Source of the DNA: Allobosea vaviloviae
Lineage (GTDB): Bacteria > Pseudomonadota > Alphaproteobacteria > Rhizobiales > Beijerinckiaceae
Direction: 5' to 3'
Assembly: GCF_001298265.1 (NCBI RefSeq)
Contig: NZ_LGSZ01000053.1
Location: 1-64,000 of the forward strand
Length of the DNA stretch: 64,000 nt
The translations under genes were made by a program, and so were the position numbers. Below are positions 18,369-27,523 of this stretch, piece after piece. The stretch's first letter is position 1, and each line of letters starts with the position of its first letter. A model generated the notes under the pieces. The model worked only from the letters and a program-made list of their open reading frames with translations, was not told the origin of the DNA and ran no database searches.

Positions 18369-18665
18369 TTACTTGTATGCGACCACCTGCAGGCGAAGGA
18401 CCTTGGTCTCGATGAACAAGTCGTCTGCCCTCTCGACAAACTCTTGTCCTGCTGGGCCGGCCATATGGGCTTCGCCAGCAGCTTCATCGACGAACGAGTC
18501 GAACACCCGATAAAGGCCCGGTTCCCCTTCGACCTTCGAGCCGTGCCACGTCAAGGTTCCAGGCTCGTCTTTCACCAGCGACGCTTCTTTCTCAAGAAAC
18601 GCCTCAACCTCCGTTTCTTTTCCAGGCTTGGCCTTAAGTTCAATCAGGAATGCAAACTCAGCCAT
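18369..18665 (-). CDS. Antibiotic biosynthesis monooxygenase (ABM)-family protein
   Basis: 98 residues. The compact ferredoxin-like ABM fold is suggested by [46 protein letters not shown] and [19 protein letters not shown]. Small cofactor-free oxygenases and quinol monooxygenases share this pattern; the substrate is unknown. AAGGAAC lies 8 bases before the ATG at 18665. Codon use is much more AT-rich at third positions than in neighbours such as phaB, which suggests recent acquisition. It lies beside the truncated arsH and 263 bases from a peroxiredoxin-like gene on the same strand. Confidence 0.75.
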   Translation of the reverse strand: MAEFAFLIELKAKPGKETEVEAFLEKEASLVKDEPGTLTWHGSKVEGEPGLYRVFDSFVDEAAGEAHMAGPAGQEFVERADDLFIETKVLRLQVVAYK

Positions 18666-18927
18666 TTCATAGTTCCTTCTGTTACATGGGTACACGGCTG
18701 CTCAATCAGTGCTGAGCTTGATACGCGTCGCCGGCTCAGTTTCTTTGACGTCGATATCGATTTACGTTCTCAAGAGAGTCTGCATGTCGCCTGCTGCGGA
18801 TCCCATGCCGCACCGCATAGGCGCGGCATCCGGCACTGGCGGCGTGCAGGCGGGCCCTCAAATTGCCAATCGCTGCATCGCCCGCTCCTAGGCGCAGAGG
18901 TAGAGGTTGAGTGCCATTGAAGGGAAA

Positions 18928-19635
18928 TCAGGCAACCGACTGACGCGCCAACTGGTCGAGGACCGGGAACATCGCCGACGGCTCGGGGCGCCGGGTGTAA
19001 TCGCCATTCACCTCGGCGTAGACGATCGATCCGTCCTGCGCGATGATGTAGCGGGCGCTCATCGGCAGGGTCCAGCTGTCCTCGCCGTTGAACTGCGGCA
19101 GGTCGGCACCAAGCGTCCTATGGGCGACGCGCAGATACTCCGGCAGCGTCCAGCGCAGATTGAACTGGGCGGCGACTTCTCCTGCATGATCGCCCAGGAT
19201 CGGGAAGCCGAGCCCGTTCTGTCGCTGCGACTTGCGGCTGTTGGGCGCCAGTTGCTGGGAGATCGCCACCAGGCTCGCACCGCGCGCCTCGATCTGCGAG
19301 CGCGCCGCCTCGAGCGCGGTCAGCTCGTAATTGCAATAGGGGCACCAGACGCCGCGATAGAAGCTGACGACGAGCGGCCCTTTGGCAAGGAGCGCTGCGG
19401 ACGAGACCGGATTGCCATCCGGGTCGGGGAGCGTGAACGCTGGCGCGACGTCACCGACCTTCAGCGCGCGATCCGGCGCGCCCGACGCGATCAGTTCATC
19501 AACGGAGCGGTGCAAGGCCTCAACTGCCGCCGGGGGTGCTAGTCGCGTATCGAATTCGACCTTGAATGCATCCAGCTTGCCTTGCAGCGGGAGATCGGAT
19601 CGCAGAATCTTGGCGAAAGTTTCCTGGAAATTCAT
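18928..19635 (-). CDS. Peroxiredoxin-like (AhpC/TSA) family protein
   Basis: 235 residues, cytoplasmic. A helical extension of ~65 residues precedes a thioredoxin-fold AhpC/TSA domain with VVSFYRGVWCPYCNYEL, where two cysteines form a CPYC pair rather than a lone peroxidatic Cys. This arrangement marks the 'peroxiredoxin-like' subgroup; peroxide reduction is likely but unproved. AAGGAG is 8 bases before the start at 19635. It is divergent from a LysR gene across a 125-base AT-rich gap, the usual layout for a regulator and its target. Confidence 0.82.
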   Translation of the reverse strand: MNFQETFAKILRSDLPLQGKLDAFKVEFDTRLAPPAAVEALHRSVDELIASGAPDRALKVGDVAPAFTLPDPDGNPVSSAALLAKGPLVVSFYRGVWCPYCNYELTALEAARSQIEARGASLVAISQQLAPNSRKSQRQNGLGFPILGDHAGEVAAQFNLRWTLPEYLRVAHRTLGADLPQFNGEDSWTLPMSARYIIAQDGSIVYAEVNGDYTRRPEPSAMFPVLDQLARQSVA

Positions 19636-19727
19636 CGAACGTCTCCTTGGCGGCTCAGCACCATCGCTGCCGAGCCGTCCAAATGAGCCATTCTCATGCA
19701 TTGCAGTAGGATGACAGAAACGATATG

Positions 19728-19739
19728 ATTTATGTAAAT
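19728..19739. promoter_or_regulatory. Dyad in the peroxiredoxin/LysR divergent gap
   Basis: ATTTA-TG-TAAAT, embedded in an AT-rich tract 22 bases before the LysR start. It fits the T-N11-A type of LysR box and is a candidate operator for both genes. Confidence 0.35.
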
Positions 19740-19760
19740 ATGGAATAGGCGGTGTGTGGA

Positions 19761-20648
19761 ATGGATCGATTGCATGCGATGGAGGTTTTTGTCCGCATCG
19801 TTGAGACCGGTTCCTTCTCAGCCGCCGCGCGAGATATGCAGATTGGCCAGCCCAATGTGTCGAAATTGATCGCAGCGATGGAGGAGCGCCTCCAAGTGCG
19901 GCTTCTGGTCCGCTCAACGCGCCAACTCTACCCGACTGAAGCTGGCCAAGCCTTCTACGAGCGGGCGCGCCGCACTATCGCGGAGGCCGATGAGGCAGAG
20001 ACCGCTGCGCGCGGGTTGGGCAGAGGGCTCGATGGACGGTTGCGCGTCAGCGCGCCCGTCACATTCGCGAGACTGCATGTCGTTCCGAGGATCGGCGGTT
20101 TCCTGGACGCGCATCCAAATCTGCGTGTCGAATTCGTCCTGGACGATCGCTTCGTTGATTTGATGGGCGAGAACATAGACGTCGCGCTGCGTGGGGGAGA
20201 GCTATCGGATTCGAGCCTGACCGCGCGAAAGCTCGCAACCTGCGATCGATTGGTCGTTGCGAGCCCTACGTACCTCGCGCGGATGGGCACTCCCTCTACT
20301 CCAGATGATCTGCTCGAGCACACCGCGCTTGTCTACGCGCATGGGCTGATTTCGGAGGAATGGCGCTTTCGTAACCCGAGTGGGGATACTTCCGTTCGCG
20401 TTCCCACTCGACTGTCTTTCAGTGCCGCAGAGGGCGTTCGGGAGGCGGTCATTGCCGGCCTTGGCCTCGCGATCAGCTCACGGTGGGTGATGGCACCAGA
20501 GCTCGCGAGCGGAAGCGTGGTCCCGGTGCTGACAGACTGGAAGCTTCCCAACGCGGACTTGTGGGCGCTCTTTCCGGCTGGGAGACTGCCTACCGCGAAG
20601 GCGCGCGCGTTCGTCAGCTGGTTTGAAGAGGCCTTCTCGACGAACTAG
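19761..20648 (+). CDS. LysR family transcriptional regulator
   Basis: 295 residues. An N-terminal winged helix-turn-helix (MDRLHAMEVFVRIVETGSFSAAARDMQIGQPNVSKLIAAME) is followed by a LysR substrate-binding domain (from about residue 90, LRVSAPVTFARLHVVPRI). It belongs to the CrgA/DsdC-like group common beside redox and reductase genes. It probably controls the divergent peroxiredoxin-like gene. The ATG at 19761 matches the family start; a GTG nine bases earlier is in frame. Codon use is less GC-biased than in surrounding core genes. Confidence 0.88.
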   Translation: MDRLHAMEVFVRIVETGSFSAAARDMQIGQPNVSKLIAAMEERLQVRLLVRSTRQLYPTEAGQAFYERARRTIAEADEAETAARGLGRGLDGRLRVSAPVTFARLHVVPRIGGFLDAHPNLRVEFVLDDRFVDLMGENIDVALRGGELSDSSLTARKLATCDRLVVASPTYLARMGTPSTPDDLLEHTALVYAHGLISEEWRFRNPSGDTSVRVPTRLSFSAAEGVREAVIAGLGLAISSRWVMAPELASGSVVPVLTDWKLPNADLWALFPAGRLPTAKARAFVSWFEEAFSTN

Positions 20649-20827
20649 CAGTCCACCTATCCGCCGAGCGCCCCTGAGAAGCACCTTGGTATCGAACGCC
20701 GGGACTTCGACCTCGTTATTTGACGCTCCCGCGGCCTTCCAAACGTCCGCAAGCAAGCAGGGCCGCACCGCTCGTGCCCAACGGTGACGACAGTCCCTGT
20801 CGGGCACCAAGCGTCTGCTTCAACCGC

Positions 20828-22018
20828 CTACCGCCCGCTCTTCGGCAGCAGGAAGGTCAGCAGCCCCAGCGCCGGCAGCCAGGCGCAGATCCTGAACACC
20901 TCGACGATGCCGACCCGGTCGGCCAGTGCGCCCAGCACCGCCGCGGCGATGCCGGCAAGTCCGAAGGACAGGCCATAGAACAGCCCGCCGACCAGCCCGA
21001 CGCGATGCGGCACGAGATCGATCGCGGAGATCAGGATCGCCGAGAAGGCGCTCGCCATGACGAAGCTGATGATGACGCTGAGCACGCCGGTCCAGAACAG
21101 GTCGGCATGGGGTAAAAGCAGCGCAAACGGCAGCGAGCCCACGATCGAGAGCCAGATCACCCGGTCGCGGCCGATCCGGTCGCCCACCATGCCTCCGATG
21201 ATGACGCCGAAGGTCGAGACCGCGAGATAGGCAAACAGCATGATCTGCGAGAGCTGCAGCGTGATCTCGAACCGCGTGATCAGGTAGAAGGTGTAATAGG
21301 AGGTGAAGGCGGCGTTGTAGCCGTTCTTCGAGACCAGCAGCAGGACCAGGATCGCCATCGCAAACAGCACGCGCCCGCGCGACAGGCCGTGGCGGGCGAT
21401 CTCCTCGCCATGCCCTTTGGGTTGGCTGCGCCGGAAGGCGCTGTAGCGCGAGGCGGTCCAGGACATCAGCACCATCGCGATGAGCACGACGATCGAAAAC
21501 CAGGCCAGGCTCGCCTGGCCGCGAGGCACCACGATCGCGGCTGCCAGCAGCGGCCCAATCGCATAGCCGGCATGGCCACCGACCTGGAACAGCCCCTGCG
21601 CCAGTCCCTGCCGTCCCGCCGCCGCATGGCGCGCCATGAGGGTGGCTTCCGGGTGGAACACGGCCGAGCCCAGCCCGACCAGCGCGGCGGCGATCAGCAC
21701 CATGGCGTAGCTCGCGGCAAAAGCCAGCGTCAGCAGCCCGACCAGCGTTGCGCCCATGCCGGCGACCATCGCATAGGGCCAGGGCCGCTTGTCCGTGAGA
21801 TAGCCGAGCAGCGGCTGCAGCAGCGACGAGGTAACCTGAAAGGCGAGCGTGATCAACCCGACCTGCATGAAATCGAGCCGATATGTCTCTTTGATCAGCG
21901 GATAGAGCGCCGGAATCATCGACTGAAGCGGATCGCTCAGAAGATGCGCGACGCTGAGCGCGACGAGGATCGGGATCAGCGGGCGGCGTTCGGTGGCCGG
22001 AAGCGAGAGCGTTGTCAT
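20828..22018 (-). CDS. fsr: MFS transporter, fosmidomycin-resistance (Fsr) type
   Basis: About 396 residues and 12 predicted membrane helices. The sequence follows E. coli Fsr closely in its signature stretches: LSVAHLLSDPLQSMIPALYPL, LTFQ-like SSLLQPLLGYLTDKRP, GLGSAVFHPEATLMAR, GLAQGLFQVGGHAGYAIGPLLAA, SSYYTF-like TSYYTFYLITRF. Such proteins export fosmidomycin and probably other small molecules with proton exchange. The start at 22018 fits the family; the frame continues to 22087 with no better ribosome site. Divergent from the EamA transporter with a dispersed repeat between. Confidence 0.85.
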   Translation of the reverse strand: MTTLSLPATERRPLIPILVALSVAHLLSDPLQSMIPALYPLIKETYRLDFMQVGLITLAFQVTSSLLQPLLGYLTDKRPWPYAMVAGMGATLVGLLTLAFAASYAMVLIAAALVGLGSAVFHPEATLMARHAAAGRQGLAQGLFQVGGHAGYAIGPLLAAAIVVPRGQASLAWFSIVVLIAMVLMSWTASRYSAFRRSQPKGHGEEIARHGLSRGRVLFAMAILVLLLVSKNGYNAAFTSYYTFYLITRFEITLQLSQIMLFAYLAVSTFGVIIGGMVGDRIGRDRVIWLSIVGSLPFALLLPHADLFWTGVLSVIISFVMASAFSAILISAIDLVPHRVGLVGGLFYGLSFGLAGIAAAVLGALADRVGIVEVFRICAWLPALGLLTFLLPKSGR

Positions 22019-22348
22019 CGCGGACGCATGATCCGCTGGCGCGGGATCGTCAATCCTGACGCACAGCGTACAGGTCATGGCGTCCATGGCGTGAAAGCCG
22101 TGCTGCGTCGCGGTGAGGGCCTATAGGGAGGCTGGTGTCGACGGAAACCAAGCCGTCATCCCGGACGCAGCGAAGCGGAGATCCGGGATCCATTCCGGAG
22201 CGCTTGCCGGAGAGGTTCCGGAATGGATCCCGGGTCTCCCTCCGGTCGCCCGGGATGACGGCGCATGTGTCTGCGCACTTCAGACTATCGGCTTTCGACG
22301 GCCCGCCTGCTATCGAGGCCGCCAGCCCGCTCCAACCCCGCCGCGCCC
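22019..22348. other. Intergenic region between divergent transporter genes
   Basis: 330 bases with no supported gene. A third of it is the dispersed repeat at 22154-22260. No convincing promoter pair was identified for either neighbour. Confidence 0.5.
22154..22260. repeat. Dispersed intergenic palindrome, copy R3 (subtype A)
   Basis: Begins CGTCATCCCGG and ends GCCCGGGATGACG. The internal sequence (ATCCGGGATCCATTCCGGAG, GGAATGGATCCCGGGTCTCC) matches the other subtype A copies, without the GCCGCGAAGCGGCGCC block. Confidence 0.85.
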
Positions 22349-23233
22349 ATGACCAGCCGCACCGCCACGCTCATCGGCTTCCTCGCCATCCTGCTCTGGT
22401 CGACGCTCGCCCTGTTCACGGCGATGAGCGGCCGCGTCCCGCCGTTCCAGCTCGTCGGCATGACCTTTGTCATCGGCGGGCTGCTGATCCTCGCCATCGC
22501 CGCCTCGCGCGGGCAGCTCTCCCGCATCCGCCCGACGCCGGCCTCCTTCGCGCTCGGGCTCTACGGACCCTTCGGCGACACCGCGCTCTATTATGCCGCC
22601 GTGAAGACGGCGCCTGCGGCGGAAGCCAACCTGATCCATTATCTCTGGCCGCTGCTGATCGTGCTGTTCGCGGCCTTTCTGCCCGGCGGCAGGCTGAAGC
22701 TCCGCCACCTGATCGGCGCGCTGATCGGGCTGGCCGCGACCGGACTGCTGATCTCCGGCGGGCTGGGTTCGGGCCAGGGTTTGGCGCTCGGTCATGTGTT
22801 GGCGGCGCTCGGCGCCTTCGTCTGGGCGAGCTATTCCGTGGTCTCGCGCCGCTTCGCTGACGTGCCCTCGGAAAGCCTCTGCATTACCATGCTGGGCTGC
22901 GCCATCCCCGCCTTCGCCTGCCATTTCGCCTTCGAGGCGACGCAGTGGTCGCTGACTCCTGTCGAATGGGCCGGCGTGCTGGGGCTGGGACTGGGCTCGA
23001 TCGGGCTCGCCTTCGTGGTCTGGGACATCGGCATGAAGCAGGGCGACGTCGCCCTGCTCGGCGTCGCCTCCTACGCCGCCCCCGTGCTCTCGACGATCAT
23101 CCTCGTGCTGGCCGGATACGCCCAGCCGAGCTGGCTGCTGGCGGTCTCCTGCGTCCTGATCGTGGTGGGCGCCCTGGTGGCGAGCTGGGAACCCCGTCGC
23201 TCAAAGGGAGCGCGGGGAACCCCTCTCCCGTAG
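22349..23233 (+). CDS. EamA/DMT family transporter (YddG-like exporter)
   Basis: About 294 residues with ten predicted transmembrane helices in two EamA repeats (from LIGFLAILLWSTLALFTAM and from LGHVLAALGAFVWASYSVV). The closest named group is the YddG-type aromatic amino acid exporters, judged from the opening helix and ALYYAAVKTAPAAEANLIHYLWP. Substrate not certain. The last ~5 codons and the stop fall inside the left arm of an inverted-repeat element (23221-23261), so the C-terminus (RGTPLP) has been supplied by the repeat. Confidence 0.82.
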   Translation: MTSRTATLIGFLAILLWSTLALFTAMSGRVPPFQLVGMTFVIGGLLILAIAASRGQLSRIRPTPASFALGLYGPFGDTALYYAAVKTAPAAEANLIHYLWPLLIVLFAAFLPGGRLKLRHLIGALIGLAATGLLISGGLGSGQGLALGHVLAALGAFVWASYSVVSRRFADVPSESLCITMLGCAIPAFACHFAFEATQWSLTPVEWAGVLGLGLGSIGLAFVVWDIGMKQGDVALLGVASYAAPVLSTIILVLAGYAQPSWLLAVSCVLIVVGALVASWEPRRSKGARGTPLP

Positions 23234-23364
23234 GGAGAGGGGCAGGGGTGAGGGGTCGGCCCCTGGACCAGTTGAGCATCCATCTCACATCGCGGTAGCG
23301 GCAAGCGCACGGCAAACCGTCAAACGGCCGACCCCTCACCCTGCCCTCTCCCTACGGGAGAGGG
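23221..23364. repeat. Paired inverted repeat element
   Basis: Left arm 23221-23261 and right arm 23326-23364 are reverse complements but for two single-base indels; the loop is 64 bases. Each arm also holds a small hairpin (CTCTCCCgtaGGGAGAG). It lies between EamA and the TIGR02302 gene and overlaps the EamA stop codon. Distinct in sequence from the R0-R6 family. Confidence 0.85.
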
Positions 23365-23399
23365 TCCCCCGCGCCTGATTCGGCAGCGGGTTAGCTGTC

Positions 23400-26096
23400 T
23401 CAATTCCGCCGCAGCAACCGCTCCAGATAATCGAGCTCTTCCATCGGCCGCGACGGATCGCCGAGCCGCCGGCGCAGCTCTTCCAGGATGCGCCGCGCCC
23501 GCTGCGTCGCGCTCTCGTCGGCGCCCGGCACCCGCACCCGGCCATCGGCCCAGTCGCGCTGGCGCTGCGGCCGGCCGAGCGGATCCTCGCGGCCGCGCTG
23601 CTGCGCCGAGGGTCGCCCCCCCGGCTGGCCATCGGGCTCGCCAAAGGCGCCCTCGCCCGGTTCGCCACCCTCGCCGGGCTGGCCTTGCATCTGCTGCGCG
23701 AGGTTCTGGCCGCCCTTGCGAAGGGCCTCGAGCGCCCGCCCTTGCGCGTCGAGCGCGCCTTCGCCCTGGCCCTGGCCGAGCTGCTCGCCGGCCTCGCCCA
23801 TCGCATCCTCGGCCTCGCCGAGCTCGCCCTGCTGGGGCGCGCCCATGCCGCGCATCCGCCGCTGCAAATCCTGCAGCCGCTCGCGCAATTGCTGCTGGCG
23901 CTGGGCGAGGCTCTGGCCGCCCTGGCCTTGACCGTTCTCGCCCTGCTGGCCTTCGCCCTCCTCGCCGTCCTCGCCCTGGTCTCCGGGCTGCTGGCCCGGC
24001 TGCTGCCCGCGCTGACCGCGTTGCCCCGGCTGGCGCTGGCCCTGCTGGCCGGGACGGGCCTGCTGCTGGCCGGGTCGCTGGCCGCGTTGCGTCCGGTTCT
24101 GGCGCTGCTGCTCCTGCTGGAAGGTCTCGTCGCGCAGGCCCTGCTGCTCGCGCGTCATCCGGTCGAGATCGCTCAACGCCTGGTTCATCTCGCGCTGGCG
24201 CGGGTCCTGTTGGCCCGGACGCGCCATCTGGAGATTGTTGAGCATCTGGTTGAGCTCTTCCATCAGCCGCTGCGCCTCGGCCAGGTCGCCGCGCTTCGAA
24301 AGCTCCTCGATGCGGTTGAGCATGTTCTGCAGGTCGCGCGGCGTCACCGAACGGAAATTCTCCGGCAGCTGCGACATCTGGTTGGGATCGGCGTTCTGCT
24401 GCTGGCGCTGCATCTGCTCGGCGAGCTGGCGCATGAACTGGTCCATCGCCCGCCGCATCTCCTCGGTGAGCTTCTTGATCTCCTCCTCGGAGGCGCCGCG
24501 CTCCAGCGCCTGCTGCAGGTTCTCCTGCGCCGCCCGAAGCGCGCGCTCGGCATCCGACAGGTCGCCATCCTCGAGCTGGAGCGCCAGCGCCCACATCAGC
24601 TCCGCGACATCGCGCAACTGGTCGTCGCTGCGGGCCCGGCGCAGCCGCTCGTTGATCATGCGCATCCCGAGATAGACGCCGGTCTCCTTCATGAAGAGCT
24701 CCGGCTCGATCAGCAGCGCATCCATGGCGAGCTGCACCTTGCGGCGGTCCTCGACATCCATGACGAGCTTGCGGCGCTGCTCGACCAAGGCCTTCGGCAG
24801 CGGCTTGGCGAAGGTGCGCTGCGGCAGCACGACCTCGACGGGGTCGCTGCGACCCTCCTGGCCGGCCTCGTCGCGCGCGACCAGCGTCATCTTCACCTTC
24901 GCGCCGGCCCAGGGATGGGACGAGAAATCGACCGTGCTCTTCATCTCCTCCTCGCCATCGGCCGAGGAGGGCACGCTGAGCGCCTGCTTGGGCGCCTCGA
25001 CCAGCGAGCGGCCGACTGACGGCGGACCGCTGCGCTCGACAGTGGCCTCCACCGAGGCCACGCCATAGTCGTCCTTGACGCGGTAGGCGATCGACAAGCC
25101 GCCGGGCTGGGCGCCGGTGACGGGCTTGGGCGGCTCGGCGAAGGAGACCCGCGGCGGCTGGTCGGCGACGGCGGTGATCGACAGGGTCGTCCCCGGCGCT
25201 CCGCCGCCGGTCAGGCGCAATGTGCCGTTGCCGGCGAGCGTGAAGCGCTTCTCGATCACGGCGGGCGCCGCCGCGGCAGCGGGCGCCTTGCCATCCGCCG
25301 GCTTGCCATCAGGCGGCGGCAGCAGGTCGAGCCTGCCGGTCGTCGCGACATCCATCGTGGTCTTGCCGGCGATGCGCACCACGATCGTCGATTTCTCGGG
25401 CGCGCTGATCTGCGGGCTCGCCAGCCTGGCGAAGTCGATCAGCACCGGCGGCAGCCTCGTATAGGCCGGCGGATCGATCCAGGCGTCGATCCGCACGGCC
25501 GGTGCCGGGAGCGACGGCCCGCGCCAGTCGAAGGCGGCCGACAGCCGCGGCATCGCCTCATGGCCGGCGACGAAGAAGGCGGTGACGGCAGCCAGCAGCG
25601 GCACGGCGCGCAGCGCGCGACGATCGCGCCCGGCCATGCGCGGCTGCGGCGCGGCGACGCTCAGGCCCGCGATCCGCGCGCTCTGGCGCTCGACATGAAC
25701 AGACCAGAGCGCCTGCGAGACAGGGTCCTTGGCGCCGACCGCGAGGCTGTCCTCCAGCGCCGAGGCCGGACGGTGCCCGCCTGCCAGCGACTGGTCGAGC
25801 CGCGCCAGGGCATCGCGATGCGTCGGAAGCGCCGTCGTCGCCGCGTGCCAGAGGCCGGCAGCGAGCACGACGAGGAAGAGGGTAAGGCCGATCGCCCGAC
25901 CCTGCCAGGGCAGATGCGTCCAGAGCCCGAACCAAGACACCGCGAGAAAGGTGAGGACAACCGCGAGGGGGAGCCACAGGCGTGGCCAGAACCGTTCCCA
26001 GCCGAGCGAGACGCGCGAACCCATGGCGAGGCGGGCCAGCCTGAGCCGGGCACCTTCGATCGGATCAGGCGCCTTGCGGCGCTGCGCCTCATTCAT
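23400..26096 (-). CDS. TIGR02302 / DUF4175 family membrane protein
   Basis: 898 residues. Two hydrophobic segments near residues 40-85 (LWLPLAVVLTFLAVSWFGLW; GRAIGLTLFLVVLAAGLW) and one near 150-165 anchor it in the membrane; a large domain of beta-type sequence follows (about 175-430). The C-terminal half is helical and extremely rich in Gln, Arg and Gly (about 560-860), with runs such as QQQARPGQQGQRQPGQRGQ. The family is a hallmark of Rhizobiales and its function is unknown. GGAG lies 8 bases before the start. It is the last gene of the argH-lptM-lysA operon. Confidence 0.85.
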   Translation of the reverse strand: MNEAQRRKAPDPIEGARLRLARLAMGSRVSLGWERFWPRLWLPLAVVLTFLAVSWFGLWTHLPWQGRAIGLTLFLVVLAAGLWHAATTALPTHRDALARLDQSLAGGHRPASALEDSLAVGAKDPVSQALWSVHVERQSARIAGLSVAAPQPRMAGRDRRALRAVPLLAAVTAFFVAGHEAMPRLSAAFDWRGPSLPAPAVRIDAWIDPPAYTRLPPVLIDFARLASPQISAPEKSTIVVRIAGKTTMDVATTGRLDLLPPPDGKPADGKAPAAAAAPAVIEKRFTLAGNGTLRLTGGGAPGTTLSITAVADQPPRVSFAEPPKPVTGAQPGGLSIAYRVKDDYGVASVEATVERSGPPSVGRSLVEAPKQALSVPSSADGEEEMKSTVDFSSHPWAGAKVKMTLVARDEAGQEGRSDPVEVVLPQRTFAKPLPKALVEQRRKLVMDVEDRRKVQLAMDALLIEPELFMKETGVYLGMRMINERLRRARSDDQLRDVAELMWALALQLEDGDLSDAERALRAAQENLQQALERGASEEEIKKLTEEMRRAMDQFMRQLAEQMQRQQQNADPNQMSQLPENFRSVTPRDLQNMLNRIEELSKRGDLAEAQRLMEELNQMLNNLQMARPGQQDPRQREMNQALSDLDRMTREQQGLRDETFQQEQQRQNRTQRGQRPGQQQARPGQQGQRQPGQRGQRGQQPGQQPGDQGEDGEEGEGQQGENGQGQGGQSLAQRQQQLRERLQDLQRRMRGMGAPQQGELGEAEDAMGEAGEQLGQGQGEGALDAQGRALEALRKGGQNLAQQMQGQPGEGGEPGEGAFGEPDGQPGGRPSAQQRGREDPLGRPQRQRDWADGRVRVPGADESATQRARRILEELRRRLGDPSRPMEELDYLERLLRRN

Positions 26097-26224
26097 GCCA
26101 TCGCTCCGAGCCGCCCCCGCTGCCGCCAGACTCTCACCTTATCCCGAAGGCTAGCACGGGAATGTGGCAAGGCCAGAGCGAAGGCGGGTCACCCACAGCC
26201 TGCTCGACGTTTCGTGAACGCGAA

Positions 26225-27514
26225 TCAGGCGAGCCAGGGCGGTGCACGATCCGTGCCGAGCAGATCCTCATAGCTCTGCCGCGGCCGCGTCACGGCATAG
26301 TCCGCGCCCTTCACCAGCACTTCCGGCACCAGCAGGCGCTGGTTGTAGGTCGACGACATGCTGGCGCCATAGGCGCCGGCCGTCATGAAGGCGATCAGGT
26401 CGCCGGGCCGCAGCGTCGGCAGAAGACGCCCAGTGGTGAAGGTGTCGCCCGATTCGCAGATCGGCCCAACCACGTCATAGGCGATCTCGGGCGCGCCGGC
26501 CTCCGGCTCCGACACCGGCCAGATCTCGTGATAGGCCTCGTACATGGCTGGCCGGACGAGATCGTTCATCGCGGCGTCGACGACGAGGAACTGCTTGGTC
26601 GGGCGCGGATTGAGATGCAGCACCCGCGTCATCAGGATGCCGGCATTGCCGACGATCAGCCGCCCGGGCTCGAAGCCGAGTTCGACATCGAGCCCCTTTG
26701 TCACCCGTCCGACCATCGCCGCATAAGCCTCGATCAGATCGGGGCCGTGGTCGAAATCCTTTGGGATGTCATAGGGAATGCCGAGCCCGCCGCCGAGGTC
26801 GAGCCGCTCGACCCGGTGGCCCTCAGCCCGCAGGTCGCCGACCAGCGCCACCATCTTGGCGTAGGCGGCCTCATAGGATTCCGTCTCGCGGATCTGGCTG
26901 CCGATATGCAGCGCCAGCCCCATCATACGCACGCCGGGCATATTGGCGGCGCGGGTGTAGAGCCGTCCGACCTCCTCGAAGGAGACGCCGAACTTGTTCT
27001 CCGACGAGCCGGTGGTGATCTTGGCATGGCCGCCGGCACCGATGTCGGGATTGACCCGGAACACCGCCTCCTGGCGCTTGCCGAGCGCGCTTGCAACGCG
27101 CGAGAGCAGGTCGAGCTCGCCCTCGGTCTCGATATTGACCTGGTAGATCCCCTGCTCGACGGCGTAGCGCAGCTCGCTCTCGCTTTTGCCGACCCCGGAA
27201 AAGACGATGCGATCGGGCGGGAAGCCTGCCGCCAGCGCCTTGCGGATCTCGCCCTCGGAGACCGTGTCGGCGCCGGCGCCGAGCGCGGCCAGCGTCTTCA
27301 GAACGCCGAGATTGCCGTTGGCCTTCATCGCATAGAAGACATGCGCCTTAGCTGTGGGCGCGGCAGCCTTCACCGCCGCCGAAAACAGCCGGTAGTGCCG
27401 CTCGATCGTGGCGGAGGAATAGACATAGACCGGCGTGCCGACCGCGTCGGCGACCTCGCGCAGATCGACGTCCTCCGCGAAAAGGGAGCCGTCGCGATAG
27501 CTGAAATGATGCAT
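26225..27514 (-). CDS. lysA: Diaminopimelate decarboxylase
   Basis: 429 residues. It decarboxylates meso-diaminopimelate to L-lysine, the last step of lysine synthesis, with pyridoxal phosphate. Fold-type III features: the PLP lysine in VFYAMKANGN, HIGSQI, the glycine-rich phosphate loop LGGGLGIPY, EPGRLIVGNAG, and CESGDTF holding the second active-site Cys. The full family length is present. It lies nine bases after lptM, in the order found widely in proteobacteria. Confidence 0.97.
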   Translation of the reverse strand: MHHFSYRDGSLFAEDVDLREVADAVGTPVYVYSSATIERHYRLFSAAVKAAAPTAKAHVFYAMKANGNLGVLKTLAALGAGADTVSEGEIRKALAAGFPPDRIVFSGVGKSESELRYAVEQGIYQVNIETEGELDLLSRVASALGKRQEAVFRVNPDIGAGGHAKITTGSSENKFGVSFEEVGRLYTRAANMPGVRMMGLALHIGSQIRETESYEAAYAKMVALVGDLRAEGHRVERLDLGGGLGIPYDIPKDFDHGPDLIEAYAAMVGRVTKGLDVELGFEPGRLIVGNAGILMTRVLHLNPRPTKQFLVVDAAMNDLVRPAMYEAYHEIWPVSEPEAGAPEIAYDVVGPICESGDTFTTGRLLPTLRPGDLIAFMTAGAYGASMSSTYNQRLLVPEVLVKGADYAVTRPRQSYEDLLGTDRAPPWLA

Positions 27515-27523
27515 TGGATGCCC

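Noticed and set aside
18149..18487. Upstream continuation of the arsH frame to an ATG at 18487
   Set aside because: The sequence beyond 18148 is unrelated to ArsH, overlaps the ABM gene and lacks a ribosome site; treated as read-through of a truncated gene rather than a novel fusion.
18261..18920. 219-residue plus-strand frame over the ABM-family gene
   Set aside because: The minus-strand ABM gene has a ribosome site and a recognisable family pattern, while this frame has neither.
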